A stretch of 64,000 bases of DNA from Warburgia ugandensis (taxonomy: Eukaryota > Streptophyta > Magnoliopsida > Canellales > Canellaceae). Made by a program: the position numbers and the translations under genes. The notes below the pieces were generated by a model that saw nothing but the letters and a program-made list of their open reading frames with translations, ran no database searches and was not told the DNA's origin. Below are positions 12,081-25,489 of this stretch, one piece after another (the stretch's first letter is position 1; every line of letters starts with the position of its first letter). The stretch lies in assembly GCA_035236585.1 (NCBI GenBank), contig CP141128.1, positions 26,069,618 through 26,133,617 of the forward strand, in the 5' to 3' direction.

Positions 12081-13999
12081 TCAAAGTCATTCACTCATCT
12101 TCATTGTCTATGAATCTCTATATTCCATTAACTTACATTTTTGGTGATTTATGCTCATTATATCTTAACAACTACTTAACATTTGAATCTACTAATAAAA
12201 TTTTATAATAAATAAATCATAAACTTTAAAGCATAAGTCCAATATAAATTTAACAACTATTTATACTAACATGATTCCTATGAATGTAACTTAACCTAAT
12301 GAAATAAAATTGCACTTAAACTAGCATGATCCTAAGTTATGAAATACATGAAATTTTACTAGTAATCTAATAGAATCATGCTAAAATATTAATTTTAAAC
12401 TAACATAACCCTAAGATAATTAAATTACCAACCTATTATAACAAAATAATGACATATAGTGTATAGCATGCTAAAATTTAAGAATTACACTATCATGCTT
12501 CCTAATTTATAACATATATAACATTACAATTCTATTATCAAATAAAAGACAAGTAAACTAATTAGATTAAGATTATTAGGAAATTTTACTTATGATCGAA
12601 CCATTAGATCTTAGATCTTTCCCTTTAGATCAAGGATTTTAATTACATTTAAGGTTTTTACTCCATTAAGATCCAAAGATCATATCCACATGTTTTTGTC
12701 ATATTTAATCCATGATCTAACTAGATTCCATCATAATATCATTCACTCAATCCATCCCAAGGGTCTGATCATACTTGATCTCATTGATCAAGTGGGTCCT
12801 TTTGTATTTTTTGGGTTTTTTTACCAAAAAGAGTACATTCCTCATTTTATGTTAGATCTTGTCAAAAGAAATCATGAATATTACTTGATTTTAACATTAT
12901 ATCATCATTGTAGTAGATCCCTAATATTTGATCATCTCAGATCTTGAAGATCATGAAAATTAGAAGCTAAATTCCTAAAAACAGTAAGTTTCTTGCATAT
13001 TTTTATCAATTTTATAATTTCAAATGAAAATAGAACTTACAAGCTTTCCATAGCTTATTTTTTATCTTAATTTGGAGTTCAAATGACTCCACAATTGAAG
13101 ACTAAAGTTCATAGTTGTTCTGAGGGTCCAGATTTCACAAAATGGACGGCTATGATCCGCCGAGGGGAGTGGGCCGGTCGGCAGGCTCCCGTCACCAGGA
13201 TGAATACTATAATGTGTTCTCGAGATCGGTGTTGTCGCGTGGTCGTTCTTCGGGATGGCTTCGCACGTGGAGTGTGTGCAAGGAGACGGTCCTGCAGGTC
13301 CCATTTTCGTGCAGTGTCTCAAAATGACGTCCTGGGATCCGATCTTTTTAGGAAGATCGAACAGTCCTTTTGGATTGTCCAATCAATTCATTTTCAATAA
13401 AAGGCTTAAAACTTGATTAAATCTTATGAAAATTCTACCCTAGGGGTTTTGGGCCCTTCTAGATCGATTGGATGGCTCAGATTTTCCATCTGAGCTCCAT
13501 CATCCACAAATTAAGGGTTCTTATCCGTACTTGATTTTTATTATTTTTAACGTAAAACTAATTTAAAAAAAATATAAATTATATAAATTAACATGAAATA
13601 AGTGTGGAAAGAATTTCCACCTACCTAATTAGAGAAAAATGCTGGTTTTGTAGCCCAATTTAAAAGAATATCCACTTGATGATAAGATCGCCCAAGAACT
13701 GCTTGTCTTGTGATTTTTCATTGTTTGAACATTGGATCTTGAATTTTGTTTTGTGGTTTTATTGATAAGGTTGTCTAGCACAATATGAATGGAGGGACGT
13801 GTGAGATTTGATTTGGAATAGAGTGCCTAATTGAATTTAGGTCTCTTATTCCAATTACAGAGAGGAGAGAGAAAGTGAAGGATGAGAGATTTTTGGGAGT
13901 TTTGGAAATTTAGGAATGAATCCAGATATAGTTTTGCATGGGAAGAAAGAAAATTTCATGGTAAATTTTATGAATATTTTTGGAGGATTTCTGGGGGTA

Positions 14000-14007
14000 T
14001 ATTTATA
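14000..14007 (-). promoter_or_regulatory. TATA box in element B left LTR
   Basis: Minus strand CTATAAATATACC, conserved at 20060-20067 in the other LTR, at about the same distance from the LTR start as in element A. Confidence 0.55.
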
Positions 14008-14583
14008 GATGTTTTTTGAATTTTTCATAATTACTTGCAATAATATGTTTCAATTCTTTTGAATATTAAATTAACATTGGATCCTCCACTACCACCTTCT
14101 TCTCCACTATCAGCTGGTAGTGGTTTGATCAATCATTACATGTTTTCTAGCTGTTGGATTCATTTGTGGACCCCTTGTGGGTCCCACGGAGGTGTGAAAG
14201 GACCATTTTGCCCTTTTATGGAGAAAATTTTGTTTTATTCTCTCGAACTCAGAATTGAGTACACTTAGTGGCGTTGGAATCGTATTTCCAATTGCATTTT
14301 AAATATTAATTTCTTAGATCTTGATTATGGGTAAAATTACCATTTACCTTTTTATTTAGAAAAATAAAGAAAATTAGGGATTTTCATTTTCACTCAGAAT
14401 TGAAAGTACTTAGTGTCATTTTGATCGAATTTTCTAGTACATTCATATTTTGTAAGTATTAAACCATGTTTTAATCTATATAAAAAGATAATTTCCAATA
14501 ACGTAATATTCTAGCCCAAAATTTCTGAAAATTCAAACTAAATTGATTTTCTCAATCAATTTACAAAAATTAGGGTTATTACA

Positions 14584-14596
14584 ATCTTCCCCCTTA
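14584..14596 (-). other. Polypurine tract of element B
   Basis: Minus strand TAAGGGGGAAGAT touches the left LTR, preceded by a decayed form of the same pol-end signature (TTTTGAGGACGAAATT). Confidence 0.8.
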
Positions 14597-17290
14597 TAAT
14601 AATTTCGTCCTCAAAATTTACATTTCAATTTACTTATGAGTTTTCATTAACTCATTCATAAGTTTGCTCATGTGGCCTTGCCACTTAAGGAAACCTTCAT
14701 TTCCTTTCATTCATAGTTCATGTTACCTTCTCCTCAAAGATAAAATCACATTTTTAGGTCATAAACACTCATCTTACTAATAATTCTAAAGCATTAATCA
14801 CTTATCCTGATTCTTTGCTAGACTTTCCACAAGGATTAATAACTCTTAAACTGAGTTATCCTTTTGTTCCAAACTTCCCATTTCTCTTGGCTGGTATACT
14901 AAATTTCTACTTCTCATTTCCACCAATCTTTCAATACTTCATATTTTTCCATTTTAACTTATATTGCTCATCCTCATTCCATTTCAACATATATAGTTTT
15001 GGCATATCTTCCCTAATATGTATAGTCCTTAGACTATCTACCAAAATGACATATTGCTTTGATTCTACAATTTCACCTATTATTCTTCGTAACAATCTTC
15101 CAATATTTGGAAGCAATTATCTCTTCTGGGTTCTTCCATTATCTGGAAGTACTTATCTCATTTCTGTTCTAGATAATCATACTCCTTTACTATTTCTTTC
15201 TATTGAAATTTTCTTTTCAGATCCTAATATTAACTGATAGCTTCCTTGTAATAACTTCTCAACTTTCATTACTATTCTTGTACTATGATTTCCTCTTTAT
15301 TCATAGCACATGATTTTCTTATTCCTCCTTTTTAAGATTATGTATTTCCTCATGCTTTTTTTTTTCTTTTTTTCTTTTTTTTCCAAGCATACCTCATAAC
15401 TTTTCTATATCATACTAACCCTTTATTTTAAGTATTCTTGATAATTCCTATTAAAAGAGTCTACATTGACTTTGTAGTCATCCACTCCTAAGCCTTTAGA
15501 AACCCCGTAATTTACCATATATTCTTCAAGTCTCAATAACCTACCATAAATTCTTTATGGTTTATGTAATCAATGGCAAGATTATACAAAAGGAATGTCC
15601 TTATAGTATACTATACAATCAATAAGAGATAAATTTCTCTAACTATCAAAGTTATCTCACAATTAAGTTTCATCTCTGATATTTGTTGGTTCAACTTCCA
15701 TATCATTCTTCGAATTTATATGACCCTAAACTTTGCTTTCTTCAATCAACATGTACACTTACCAGATAGTTGACAAGTTTTGTAAGTGTCTATCATATAT
15801 TCTATATGTGTTTATGATTTTCTTAAATCAATTCCATATATCATTACCAATGCATCTAATATATTTCATTCTCCTCAAATTCATGAATATCATTTATCCA
15901 ACTCATATAACTCAAAATTTGTTTTGATTTCATACTATTATGTTTCATTTCATATTCCTAATTGACGATAATAAATTTGGGAATTACTCATCCTTATAGA
16001 GTAAAAGGGTACTTAATTTCCTCAATAATATCATTTATCTTCAAGGAATCCTCACATTGACCTTCCTTTTTCTTTTCTCAAGAAAATTGTTAATTCCCAA
16101 TGTAAACTTATTACTATAATCACTCCTTTGTCTACTAATCCTTAAAATTTGTTCTTTCCACTTATTCAAATTAGTTGATGTCATTTTCCTCAACTACTAT
16201 AGATATTTCCTCATTCAATCTTATGTTAGATTGAAAATCTCCAAAATATATTGAAATTTCTAACCACTTATTTCTCTAAAATCTGTATTCATTCATCATT
16301 TATAATCATCTCATTTGTCCAAAATTTAAACTGAAGTTTAGCTACCTATATTTGTTTATAGGTCTTCATTCCTCATGATTATTTCACCATTCTTGCAAAA
16401 TGTATTTTTCTTCACTATATTCCATAATTCTTTCAATATCACTAAATCTATCATAAAATTAGAATCAATATCTCTAAATTCATCATATTAATATCCCTAT
16501 TCATTTATAGGCCTTCACTTTCCATTCTATCATCAATGCAAATTATAGCCCATAATTACTTTCATATTTCAATTCTATCATATAGTTGAATCAATATTCC
16601 TCTAACTTTTATCTCCTTATTTATCTTTATTAAAACTCTTTTTATTCACCAATTTTGAATATATTTACCTATCTCCTGCAATTATTCTCAAGTAAGATCA
16701 TTTCTATTTTGATGATTATATCCTTTAACTAATTGTCATAATACTATATTAATATCCCTATTATTATAAATTTTGAATTTTGCATTAATTCTAAGGTTTT
16801 ATCTTTAATATCTGTTTCACTTTTTCTATAAAGGTTGGGTTTTATCCTTCTTCATCTTTTCCATCATCTTTTTCCAATTTATCATATTTTTCTCTTAATC
16901 TCTATTATTTCACTTAATAATAGTTATATTAATGTATTTTATTTATACAAGTATCTTTACTTAAGATTTTAGATTATACCTGAATATCATACATTACAAC
17001 TTCTTCTATGGTAATCTTTTCCTTACTTGTTTCTAAACTTACTATTCCCTCTATTGATATCATTAACTTACTAAGCAGTACTCCTAGGTATTTCACTAAG
17101 TAATATCTACTTATACCTCACCGGTACTTCACGAGTTAATTACATTAACTCCTCACCTAATGAGTTAATCACATAACTCATTCTCATCAAATACTATCTT
17201 ATTTCTTATTCACTCACTATTTCTCATCCTCTAATTGGATTGTCGTCTTCATATTGGACATAAGGGTACTGTACTGTGACTAGATGAATG
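14597..17290 (-). mobile_element. Element B interior, no coding potential seen
   Basis: 2.7 kb of very AT-rich sequence. One open frame of 140 codons (14815-15237, +) is antisense to the element, hydrophobic and rich in F, I and L, as expected by chance from T-rich DNA. I see no gypsy protein motif on the minus strand. A run of T's at about 15358-15382 and scattered short repeats are all that stands out. Confidence 0.6.
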
Positions 17291-17302
17291 GCTCTGATAC
17301 CA
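17291..17302 (-). other. Primer-binding site of element B (initiator tRNA-Met)
   Basis: Minus strand TGGTATCAGAGC is a full match, two bases from the right LTR, exactly as in element A. Confidence 0.9.
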
Positions 17303-17304
17303 AC

Positions 17305-20300
17305 TGTGATGACCTGAGTTTTTGTAACACATTTTGTAATACATTTTTCAAAGCCAGAGTGCCCTTAGTAGTAAAAACTTTTTATAAAACAAAGCAGCAG
17401 AAATTCTTTCCTTTAAATCCTTTACCATCTACTTCTTCTTTTATCTAAGTTCAATTGTTTGATCAACCCTAAGGAGGATGATCTTTGTTCTCTTCCTTGA
17501 ATCATATTTGATCAAGAGTTCAGATCTTCTATTCTATTGGATCTAAGATCTTCTATTTTATTTTATCTAAATTACAAGCAATATATATATCATCATTATC
17601 AAGAAGTATTTATTTCTTTTTATTGTTCTTGATCATTCAAGATCCCTTGGATCTTGTTTGATCATCCTTATCTTACTCACAACTTTTATTACGGTTAGAT
17701 AATTTACTAACCTTTTATGCTCCTATTATTATTATTCGACCAATTAATGTTTTACTGGTTGAAGGTATCTTGTTTGATCCTAAGTCTAGACAGCTCCTCT
17801 TATTTCCAATTCACTAATGCTTACTAGCTAAGTGACTAAATACAAAGTGGTACCTTAATCCTCATGTAAGGAGGCATTTAGACCTCACAAATGTCAACAG
17901 AATGTAGCAGAAGAGCAAGGCTCACCATGTTTAGGATTCACTAAAGTGACCTTAGCTCAACCTTTCATAAGGTTCTTATGAGTATTTTAACCCTAAGTAC
18001 TCTTTCCAATTGATACTAATTAAATCTAGGAACATTTAAAATGTCATTCATGGGGTTTATTATTCTCCTAGTTTGGGCCAAGGATTTGATAATCCTGATA
18101 TTGTCCTACTAACTATAGCCCTTACTAATATTAAGTCAAACTTATTTACTCATCTTAATTGTCCATGAATCTCTATATTCCATTAGTTTACATTTTTGGT
18201 GGTTTATGCTCATTATATCTTAACAACTACTTAACATTTGAATCTACTAATAAAATTTGACAATAAATAAATCATAAACATGAAATCATAAGTTCAATAT
18301 AAATTTAATAACTATTTATACTAACATGATTCCTATGAATGTAACTTAACCTAATGAAATAAAACTATTCTTAAACTAGCATGATCCTAAGTTGTGAAAT
18401 ACATGAAATTTTACTTGCAATCTAATGGAATCATGCTAAAATCTTAATTTCCATCTAACATGACCCTAAGATAATTAAATTACCTACTTATTATAACAAT
18501 CTAATAACATATAGAGCATACCATGCTAAAATTTAAGAATTACACTATCATGCTTCCTAATTTATAACATAAATCACATTTACAATTCCATTATCAAATA
18601 AAAGACAAGTAAACTAATTAGATGAAGATTATTAGGAACTTTTACTTATGATCCAACCATTAGATCTTAGATCTTTTCCTTTAGATCAAGGGTTTTAATT
18701 ACATTTAGTATTTTTACTCCATTAAGATCCACAGATCATATCCACTTGTTTTTGTCATATTTAATCCATGATCTAAGTAGATTCCATCATAATATCATTT
18801 ATTTAATCTATCTCAAGGGTTTGATCATACTTGACCTCATTGATCAAGTGGGTCCCTTTGTATGTTTTTATGGTTTTTCTACCATAAAGGGTAGATTCCT
18901 CATTTTATGTTAGATCTTATCAAAATAAATCATTGATATTACTTCATTTTAACATTATATCATCATTTCAGTAGATCTTCAATGTCTGATCATCATCATG
19001 AAAATTAGAAGCTAAATTCCTAAAAGCAATAAGTTTCTTGCATATTTTTTTATATCAATTTTATAATTTCAAATTAAAATAAAACTTACAAGATTTCCAT
19101 AGCTTCTTTCTAATCTTAATTTGGAATTCATATGACACCACAATTGAAGACTGAAGTTCACAGTCATTCCGAGGGTCTAGATTTGAACTTGGCCCAGTGG
19201 AACAGACAATAGTGATCAGTCGGGGGGAGTGGGTCAGTCGGTGCACTCCCATCACCAGGACGCACACCGTAATGTATTCTCAGGATTGGCGCTATCGCAC
19301 AGTCGTTCCATCGGGACGGCGTCGCACATGGAGTTCGCACAAAGACGCTCCTGCAGGGTGCATTTTCGTGCGGTGTCCTACAACGGTGTCCCACAATGTG
19401 ATCCTTTTAGGAAGATCAAACAGTCCTTTTGGAACATCCAATCAATTCCTTTTCAATAAAAGGGTGGGTCAAAACTTGATTAAATTTCATGAAAATTCTA
19501 CCTTAGGGTTTTTGGACCCTTCTAGATCGATTGGATGGCTTAGATTTTTCATCTAAGCTCCATTATCTAGAATTTAAGGGTTCTTATCCTTACTTGATTT
19601 TTATTATTTTTATCCTAAAACTAATTTTAGAAAAATAAAAATTATATAAATTAACATGAAATAAGTGTGGAAAGAATTTTCACCAACCTAATTGGAGAAA
19701 ACGTTTGTTTTGCAGCCTAATTTAAAAGAATATCCACTTGATGATAAGATCGCCCAAGAACCGTGTCTTGTGATTTTCCATTGTTTGAACCATTGGATCT
19801 TGAATTTTCTTTTGTAGTTTTTTTGATAAGGTTGTCTAGGACAATATGAATGGTGGGACTGGTGAGATTTGATTTGGAATAGAGTGCCTAATTGAATTTA
19901 GGTCTCATGTTCCAATTATAGAGAGGAGAGAGAAAGTGAAGGATGAGAGATTTTTTGGAGTTTGGAAATTTGGGAATGAATCTAGATCTAGTTTTGTATG
20001 GTAAGCAAGATAAATTTGTGGTAAATTTTATGAACATTTTTGGAGGATTTTTGGGGGTGTATTTATAGATGTTGTTGAATTTTTCATAATTACTTGCAAT
20101 AATTATGTTTCAATTCTTTTGAACATTAAATTAACATTGGATCCTCCACTACCACCTCCTTCTCCACTATTATTTGGTAGTGGTTTGACCACTCATTACA
20201 TGTTTTTTGGCTGTTGGATTCATTTGTTGGGCCCTTGTGTGTCCCATAGAGGTGTGAAAGGACCATTTTGCCCTTTTATGGATAAAAATCCATTTTATTC

Positions 20301-20617
20301 TCCTGAATTCAGAATTAAGTGTACTTAGTACCATTGGAATTGTATTTCTAAGTACATTTTAAATATTTATGTCTTAGATCTCTTTTATTAAAAAAAATGA
20401 AGAAAATTAGGGATTTTCATTTTAACTTAGAATTGAATGTACTTAGTGTCATTTCAATCAGGTTTTTGAGTACATTCATAATTTATACCTTTTAAATCAT
20501 GTTTTAATCTCTATAGAAAGATAATTTCCAATAACCTAATATTCTAGCCTAGAATTTATGAAAATTCAAACTAAATTTATTTTCTCAATCAATTTACAAA
20601 AAATTGGGATTATTATA
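17305..20617 (-). repeat. Element B right LTR (5' LTR on minus strand)
   Basis: 3313 bp from TGTGATGACC to GGGATTATTATA. It is clearly more diverged from its partner than the two A LTRs are from each other. It lacks about 1.85 kb found in the left LTR (1226-1979 plus 10284-11371), so it suffered an internal deletion near 17415-17425. It carries the same TATA box (20060-20067). Confidence 0.88.
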
Positions 20618-21356
20618 GGTATGTTGCATTTTAGAAGTTTTCTAGCTTATTCCATTTAGATTTAGTGCATAGCATATAGTTAAGCATTAGTTTATTCTCC
20701 TTGCATTGTACTACTAGTTTACTGCTTTCTTTATAACTTTATGGTGGATGGATCACATTGATAGTAAGGACACCACAGGAACCCTTATAAGTTAAGGATT
20801 AGATTTCATCACTAGATCCTTGGCCCACCAATGTAATCAAATCAATTCCTTGTATGCTTTTGATCCCAACCCCCTTAAAATCTTAATTTAAAATAAAGTA
20901 GCAAGAGACATAGGGTATCGATCTTGTAGGTACCTTTTTAAAGTAGATCTACAGTCACTCTAATGGTTTCTAAGCTTCGTGGTTGTAGTGGGTATACAAA
21001 ATCAAAGTGATATTCCCATGCTTCTTGTTGATTTTTGTTGAGGTTTAAACACCTCCTTACATGAGAATTGTATTAACCACTTTGAGTAGGACCTAAGTGG
21101 TATGTAGTAGTCGAGGTTGGATAAAAGGAGGAGTTGTTTAGATTTAGGTCTAAAACTTACCACCCTATATGTTGACAAAGATTATCAAATCATCTTGTTA
21201 ACAGACCATTAGGATTAATTGTGCATCATATAGAGTTAGTAGATGCATTTAGTTAGGTTGCATCATATAGATAGGATTTCATCATAGTGCATGCTCGGTT
21301 GTCGATCTTAGAACATAGAGTTATTACTATTTGATCTTGAGATTGAACGCATCCAT
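20618..21356 (+). mobile_element. Element C leader, second part
   Basis: Resumes the leader after element B. 'GTTGCATTTTAG' parallels 52160 in element F. The block 20755-21195 parallels the other Athila leaders and, in reverse, the B LTR. There is no convincing reading frame before the gag relic. Confidence 0.65.
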
Positions 21357-23165
21357 ATGCAATATGTAGGAAATCAAATTCCTAACCTCATGGAAAATCC
21401 ACCAACTGTAGTTGAGCCCAAGGCCACAAGAGATTTCTATGCACCACTTAAATTGAATACTCCATCATGCATAGCATTGGCAGCTACCAATGCAAACCAT
21501 TTTGAGATTAAACATGGAGTCATTCAGTTACTCCCAACATATTATAGTCTAGAGAGAGAGAGAGAGAGAGAGGATCTATACCTACATATAAAGGAATTTC
21601 TTGATATTTGTGCTACATTCAAGTTCCAAATTATTTTTGGATGATTCAATTTGACTTAAGTTGTTTCCCTTCTCATTGAGAGATAAGTCCAAATCATGGC
21701 TCCATTCTTTAGAGGCCAGTTCCATCACCATGTGGGACCAATTGTCTAAAATGTTTCTAAACAAATTTTCCCCCATACATAAGACCAATGCCCTTCATGG
21801 GGACATCATAAACTTCTAGCAAAGAGAACATGGACAATACTATGAGTGCTAGGAATGATGAAATGAATTACTAAAAAAATGTCCCCATCATGAATTTGAG
21901 AAACTATAGCAAGTTTAGTATTTTTATGAGGCACTTACTCCTTAAAGTAGATGGATGGTAGATACAGCTAGTGAAGGGCCCTCATGATGAAAAGTAAGAT
22001 AGAGGCTTGGGATTTTTTTGAGACTTTAGCTAAAAATTGCCATCAGTGGGACTATTGAAATTATAGAGATAGAAATTCCCAACCTTAAAAGAGAGGAGGC
22101 CTTTATGAAATAGGAGTGACCACAAATACGTCTTATAAACTCACCTACTTGGTGCGACATATGGATCAGGTAGAAAATATGTTCCAAAAAATTGATGCAA
22201 GACTTAATGCCATTTATGGTTGGAAGTGCATCCATGAAACCTCCATAAGAGGGTTATTCCAGCACAACACACTTAGTGTCAGCTTGTCCATCTAATCAAG
22301 CATTTCTTGAATGTCTTTTAGAACAACTGAATGCAATGAATGCATATGACAATCCTAACAATAATCCTTATTATGGGACCTACATCTAGGATGGGCTATG
22401 CATCCTAACTTTCCATGGTCTAAGAACACTCACCATGGAGGTTCATCTATGAACCCCTCAAAACTTTTGTACAACTTTAGTTCCCCGATAACCACTTGGT
22501 TTTCAATTCCCTCGGTAACCTAAGAAACTAAATTTTGAGGAAACTATGTAGTTATTTATGAAAAAAACCTTAAAACAACAAGACGAGATTAGACAGGCCA
22601 TCAATGAGAGTAGATAGAACTCAAATGTCAATTTCTAAGCTATTGCCAAATTAGAGATGTAAATTAGTCTGTTTCCTACTACACTCAGTGATAGAGGAAA
22701 GGGATAATTCCCTAGTCAGCCAATCCCAAACTCTAAAGGACAGTTTGAAATAGGGTCAAGCTCAAAATCCCAAAAATCCCTTGAACAAGAAAAGTCCATA
22801 ATTACCCTTAGAAGTGTCTGCTAGATTGATAACAAGGTAGGGGAGATTTTAGAGAAACTATAGGAGAATGAACCAGCTGCAATTAAGGAGAAAGAGAAAA
22901 GACACAAATCTCTATCTCCAGCTAATTCTTTAGTGAAGGCACCTTATGTACTCAAATCTCCATTCCCTCAACTACTAAATAAGGCAAAGAAAGGGAGTAA
23001 TTTTCAGGAGATAATGGATGCGTTTAAACATAATGTTCAAATTAATATTCCATTACTCAATGCTATAAAATATGCACTAGCCTATGCGAAGTTCCTCAAA
23101 GAGCTCACATACAAAAGTGTGAGCTTAGTGTGCAAAAGAAAGCCACCCTCCCTAAGTAGGTGATC
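21357..23165 (+). pseudogene. Athila-type gag relic, element C
   Basis: The gag capsid region reads in broken frames. An N-terminal block at 21357-21640 has TPSCIALAATNANHFEIK and IQLLPTYYSLE, followed by HIKEFLDICATFK, all in the order of Athila-group gag. A (GA)n run at 21553-21571 has expanded inside it. Further on is a 'DIEAWDFFETLAKN'-like stretch near 22000, then an LNAMNAYDNPNNNPYYGTY-like piece near 22330 (the proline/asparagine stretch after the zinc knuckle). Last is the gag-protease linker 22933-23163 with NIPLLNAIKYALAYAKFLKE. Many stops and frameshifts mean no full protein can be made. The role would have been the virus-like particle shell. Confidence 0.85.
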
Positions 23166-23194
23166 TCTTTGATTCAACACCAAACCCCTCCTAG

Positions 23195-23505
23195 GTTTAG
23201 AGATCAAGGTTGTCCTACCCTCTCATGTATTATTTGAGATCACGTCATTGATAGGGCATATTAGATTTAGGGGATAGTGTCAATTGTTGCCATATTTTGT
23301 CTATGACCGACTAGGGCTCAGTGAACTTAATCCAACCAATACCACTTTACAACTTGCAGATAGATTAATAAAAATTCCATATGGCATGGTTAAAGATGTT
23401 TTAATATAGGTGGACCATTTTTACTTGCCTTTAGATTTTATTATCCTAGATACCATGCCTGTATCAGACACTAGTAGTTAGATCCTGGCCATTCTTGTCA
23501 ATGTC
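23195..23505 (+). pseudogene. Athila-type aspartic protease relic, element C
   Basis: GCPTLSCIISE-like and VYDRLGLSELNPTNTTLQLADR stretches match the Athila protease domain (retropepsin type; role, cleavage of the polyprotein). The catalytic D-L-G-x-S segment (about 23260-23290) is split by a frameshift, and a stop follows, so the enzyme is dead. It lies directly between gag and RT as expected. Confidence 0.8.
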
Positions 23506-23507
23506 CA

Positions 23508-24720
23508 ATGCCATCATCATTTGTAAAGCTCAATGGTTTTAATGCCAACCATCAACATCTAGACCTAGATGATTCCTATGAGGTCAATTTGATTGAAGGT
23601 CTATTTCAAGATCCTAATCAACCATTGTCTACCTTAAATCCACTAGAGGCATGTCTAGCAAGCTTTAGTTGTGACTTCTACATAGACAACTCCATAGAAG
23701 AGGTCAATAACCTCTTAGATGCTATACCCATAGTGGATACCTCGAAATGGGAACCTCTAGTGGAACATCTTCCTCCTTTCAATTCTATCAAATACCGTCA
23801 GTTGAAACAACACCCACTTTGGTCCTTAAGCCATTACTTGAAAATCTATGTTCTTACTTTGGACCTAATGAATCCTTGCATGTAATTGTAGTATCAGATC
23901 TTGATCAAGAACATGAAGGAAAGCTCCTTGATGTTCTAAGAAAACATAAGACAGCCTTAGGGTAGACCACAACAAACATTAAATGGGTTATTCTCACTGT
24001 GTGTATGCATAGAATTCACCTAGAAGAAAATGCTAAGCCACCTAGAGAAACATAGAGGAGACTAATCCTAACATGAAAGAGGTTGTTATAGATGAAGTCC
24101 TTAAACTCCTCAATGTTGCTATCATTTATCCTATTCTTTATAGCACTTTAGTCTACCTAGTTCGGGTTGTACCCAAAAAATGTAGAGTCACAATAATCCA
24201 TAATGAGGATAATGAACTAGTTCCCACTCGCATCACCACGGGGTAGAGAGTTTGTATAGATTACCAAAAAATGAACTAGGTCATGAGGAAAGACCACTTT
24301 CCTCTTTCTTTTATTAACCAAATGTTGGAAAGGTTAGTCAATCATAAGTATTACTACTTTCTTGATGGTTATTTCGGTTATAACTAACCTATAACACCAA
24401 AGGACTAGGAGAAGAGTACCTTCACTTGCCCTTTTGGGACCTTCACCCACCATCGTATGCCTTTCGGACTTTATCATACTCCATCAACTTTTCAAGGTCT
24501 ATGTTAAGCAGATTTTATGATATGGTGGAGAGATTCTTAGAAGTGTTTATGGACAATTTTTCAATATTTGGGTCATCATTAAATGAGTGCCTACACATTT
24601 TAAAATTAGTCTTTGCTAGGTGTCAGGAAAAGAATTTAGTGCTAAATTGGAAAAAAGTCATTTTGTGGTACAAAATGGCATTGTTTTAGTCCACATATTA
24701 TCACACAATGGAATAGAAGT
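23508..24720 (+). pseudogene. Ty3/gypsy reverse transcriptase relic, element C
   Basis: The protease-RT linker (23508-23965) reads with few breaks and includes GKLLDVLRKHKTALG, the usual lead-in to Athila RT. The RT core follows in broken frames. HFPLSFINQMLERL and a FLDGYFGYN block lie at 24295-24385, then FTCPFGTFTHHRMPFGL, then VFMDNFSIFGSSLNECL near 24540-24600. The polymerase motif is FMDD in the family; here it is FMDN, so the second catalytic aspartate is lost. There are stops in the 'gyN*' and 'kD*E' positions. Role in an intact element: copying the RNA into DNA. Confidence 0.88.
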
Positions 24721-24779
24721 TTATAAAGCCAAAGTGGATCTTATTTTTAATCTGTGAAGAAAATCTAATCATTTTTAGG

Positions 24780-25420
24780 CCATGCTAGGTTTTAGGCAAG
24801 ATTCATCAAAAACTTCAACAAAATTTCTTAGCTCCTATGTAATTTACTTATAAAGGAGGCAAAATTTGACTTCAATGATAATTTCATGGAAGCATTTGAG
24901 TGCTTAAAGATGAAATTGCTTCTATACCTATCATTCAACCGTCGGATTGTAGTGCACCATATAAAAAAATGTGTGATGTTTTCGACTACACAATCAATGC
25001 TGTGTTGGGGCAGTGTATTTATAGACTTTACATGTATAAACTTCCCCATGTGAGATACTATGCTAGTAAGACCCTCAATAATTCCCTCCTCAATTACTCC
25101 ACTATAGAAAAAAAGTTGTTGGCTATTGTCTTTGCTTTGAACAAATTTAGATCTTAGTTTGTTGGGATCTAAGGTTATTATTTATTTGGACCATGCATCA
25201 TTAAAATACCTTCTTTTTAAGAAGAATGCTAAACTTAGATTGATCTGATGGATATTATTAACATAGAAATTTGATTTAGAAATTCAGGATAAGAAAGGTT
25301 TAAAAAATGTGGTACCAGTCCATTTGTCTAGGATAATTGTGAAGTCTACTAGTGAAAATGTGCCTATAACAGAAACCTGCCTAGATGAATAGCTCTTACA
25401 CATTTCCTAGTTACCTTGGT
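24780..25420 (+). pseudogene. RNase H relic, element C
   Basis: Follows RT directly. The segment at 24900-25157 contains RYYASKTLNNSLLNY and EKKLLAIVFALNKFRS, which match the gypsy RNase H signature (family form YASRTL...NYTTTEKELLAVVFALEKFR). Upstream, near 25000, is a 'GQC'-type equivalent of the usual AVLGQ. Stops before and after break it. Confidence 0.85.
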
Positions 25421-25489
25421 ATACTGATATTGTCAATTATCTTATCATGGGTCAAATGCCTAATCAATAGTCAAAACAATATAGGAAAA

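Larger units (their letters stand above)
10284..14583 (-). repeat. Element B left LTR, second part
   Basis: Continuation of the B LTR after the A insertion. From about 11371 to the end it runs parallel to 17415-20617. The part 10284-11040 is matched only by the inverted fragment at 34036-34565. The LTR ends at GGGTTATTACA. Short open frames near 13083-13400 recur in the partner LTR (19140-19460) only as decayed parallels and are not taken as genes. The segment 11150-11640 is unusually dense in GATC. Confidence 0.85.
1111..20617 (-). mobile_element. Element B: large non-coding LTR retrotransposon (contains element A)
   Basis: This is a complete LTR structure read on the minus strand. The right LTR (17305-20617) is the 5' LTR, followed by an initiator-Met primer site, a 2.7-kb interior, a polypurine tract and the left LTR (1111-1979 plus 10284-14583). 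LTR ends are TG...CA/TA. Flanks are GTTAT on the left and GGTAT on the right, a 5-bp target duplication with one mismatch, and both flanks are element C leader. The FEDE-type CGAGGACGAAAT relic next to the polypurine tract is typical of the 3' end of gypsy pol in plants. No reverse transcriptase, integrase or gag can be read, so I take it as a non-autonomous gypsy derivative (LARD-like). It is older than A, which sits in its left LTR. Confidence 0.8.

Noticed and set aside
13083..13400. Overlapping frames on both strands that recur at 19060-19460
   Set aside because: They recur only because these are the two B LTRs. The protein readings differ by frameshifts and both strands are open, so there is no coding constraint.
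14815..15237. 140-codon hydrophobic frame in element B interior
   Set aside because: F/I/L-rich translation of T-rich DNA, antisense to the element, no motif.
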